DNA of 5,891 nucleotides from CALMFT01 sp035333525 (GTDB lineage Bacteria > Patescibacteriota > Gracilibacteria > Absconditabacterales > Absconditicoccaceae). Every line of letters starts with the position of its first letter. Positions within the stretch are counted from its first letter, which is position 1. The stretch lies in the NCBI GenBank assembly GCA_035333525.1, contig DAOQQF010000050.1, forward strand, positions 1 through 5,891, in the 5' to 3' direction. Position numbers and translations under genes: made by a program. Of this stretch, positions 5,149-5,891 are shown in pieces. The notes below the pieces were generated by a model. It did no database searches and was not told the origin of the DNA. It saw nothing but the letters and a program-made list of their open reading frames with translations.

Positions 5149-5891
5149 TAGGGAAGTGATTTATCCCCACGTTCCCGTAGGGATGCCTTGTTACGACTTA
5201 ACTCCAATCACTGATTCACGTTTCGTACCGCATTGCGATGCTTCAACGCGCCTCAGCTTTCATAGTTTGACGGGCAGTGAGTGCAAGGAACAGGGACATA
5301 TTCACGGCAACTTGCTGATTTGCCATTACTAGCGATTCCAACTTCATGTAGTCGAGTTCCAGACTACAATCCGAACTAAGGGATGTTTTATAGATTTGCT
5401 CCGGGTCGCCCCATTGCTTCTGATTGTACCATCCCATTGTATTGCCTCTGAAGCCCACCACGTAAGTAGCATGAGGATTTGACGTCATCCACACCTTCCT
5501 CCCGGTTACCCGGGCAGTCTCCTATGACATAATAACATAGGATGAGGGTTGCGTTCGTTTCGAGAATTAACCCGACACCTTGAGGCACGAACTGACGACA
5601 ACCATGCACCAACTGTGCTACGTACCGATTGCTCGGCTAGCAGGCGTTTCTCCTGCGACACATAGCATGTCAAGTGGTGGTAAGATTTCTGGCTTAATAT
5701 CCAATTACTCGAGACAATCCACCGCTTGTGTGTTCCCCCGCCTATCCCTTTGAGTTTCACTCTTGCGAGTATACTACCCAGGCGATCTGCTTAACCCGTT
5801 AGGTAACAGCACATGAGCTACAAACTCACACACTTAGCAGACATAATTTACGGCTCGGACTACCAGGGTATCTAATCCTGTTTGATCCCCG
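5149..5891 (-). rRNA. rrs: 16S ribosomal RNA, 3' half (partial; 5' part beyond the window)
   Basis: The sequence corresponds to about E. coli positions 772-1542. Landmarks on the plus strand are the 806R-type site at 5857-5876, GAGTTT near 5752 (start of the 907-926 region), GACGTCATCC near 5481, the decoding-region complement at 5266-5287 and TTGTTACGACTT near 5188. The mature 3' end is placed at about 5149 by alignment to the E. coli tail; the aligned tail has no gaps. Helix 45 keeps the GGAA loop modified by KsgA, with a fully compensated stem (CCCUACG/CGUGGGG). A1408, A1492 and A1493 are kept. The visible part is about 27 nt shorter than in E. coli, partly in helix 44. Unusual bases are the 3' tail CACUUCCCUA, C1400U, A918G and compensated pairs at 921-1396, 923-1393 and 1409-1491. 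The 5' end and promoter are outside the window. Confidence 0.98.

Noticed and set aside
5138..5760. Reading frames on both strands within the rRNA region
   Set aside because: They fall inside the 16S rRNA gene and its trailer and are not coding.
1..5891. CRISPR array, insertion sequence or phage-derived segment
   Set aside because: No regularly spaced repeats, terminal inverted repeats, transposase or integrase motifs were found. The content is housekeeping genes plus one exported orphan.

Overview
This is an AT-rich bacterial window in which every supported gene reads on the minus strand. The protein genes only make sense if UGA is read as glycine. Read with the standard code they are a string of fragments. 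With UGA = Gly they become four intact proteins containing 36 in-frame UGA codons, several at positions where the family has an invariant glycine (RNase J HGHLDHIG, ILCTG and SGH; 5'-nuclease TGDKD, DNIPG and GIGPKG). UAA and UAG still end genes and UGG still encodes Trp. This code (translation table 25) is known from the Candidate Phyla Radiation lineages Absconditabacteria (SR1) and Gracilibacteria (BD1-5). I infer one of these two and cannot separate them from this window.

Layout from right to left, the direction of transcription. The 3' half of a 16S rRNA gene (rrs) enters from the right edge and ends near 5149. Its trailer (5019-5148) is a run of short hairpins and ends in a strong intrinsic terminator (4963-4989). 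No 23S, 5S or tRNA follows, so this 16S appears unlinked from 23S. Next is a single gene (4086-4868) for a secreted, lysine-rich, probably coiled-coil protein of unknown function, closed by its own terminator (3967-4008). A sigma70-like promoter (3912-3939) and a leader of about 250 nt containing hairpins then precede a probable operon. The operon holds RNase J (1700-3652), tsaB (1082-1675), a stand-alone 5'-3' exonuclease (121-1023) and perhaps the start of another gene overlapping the exonuclease end (1-137).

The proteins cover RNA decay and maturation (RNase J), the t6A modification of tRNA (TsaB) and removal of flaps or primers from DNA (5' nuclease). RNase J could also process the 16S precursor encoded beside it, but that is inference.

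The most unusual part is the translation apparatus. Besides UGA = Gly, the 16S 3' tail reads CACUUCCCUA where E. coli has CACCUCCUUA, so the CCUCC anti-Shine-Dalgarno core is missing, and none of the four complete coding sequences has a clear Shine-Dalgarno sequence before its start. Helix 28 carries two compensated base-pair switches and a C1400U change, and the A-site pair C1409-G1491 is replaced by A-U. The compensation shows that these are evolved features of a working rRNA, not errors.
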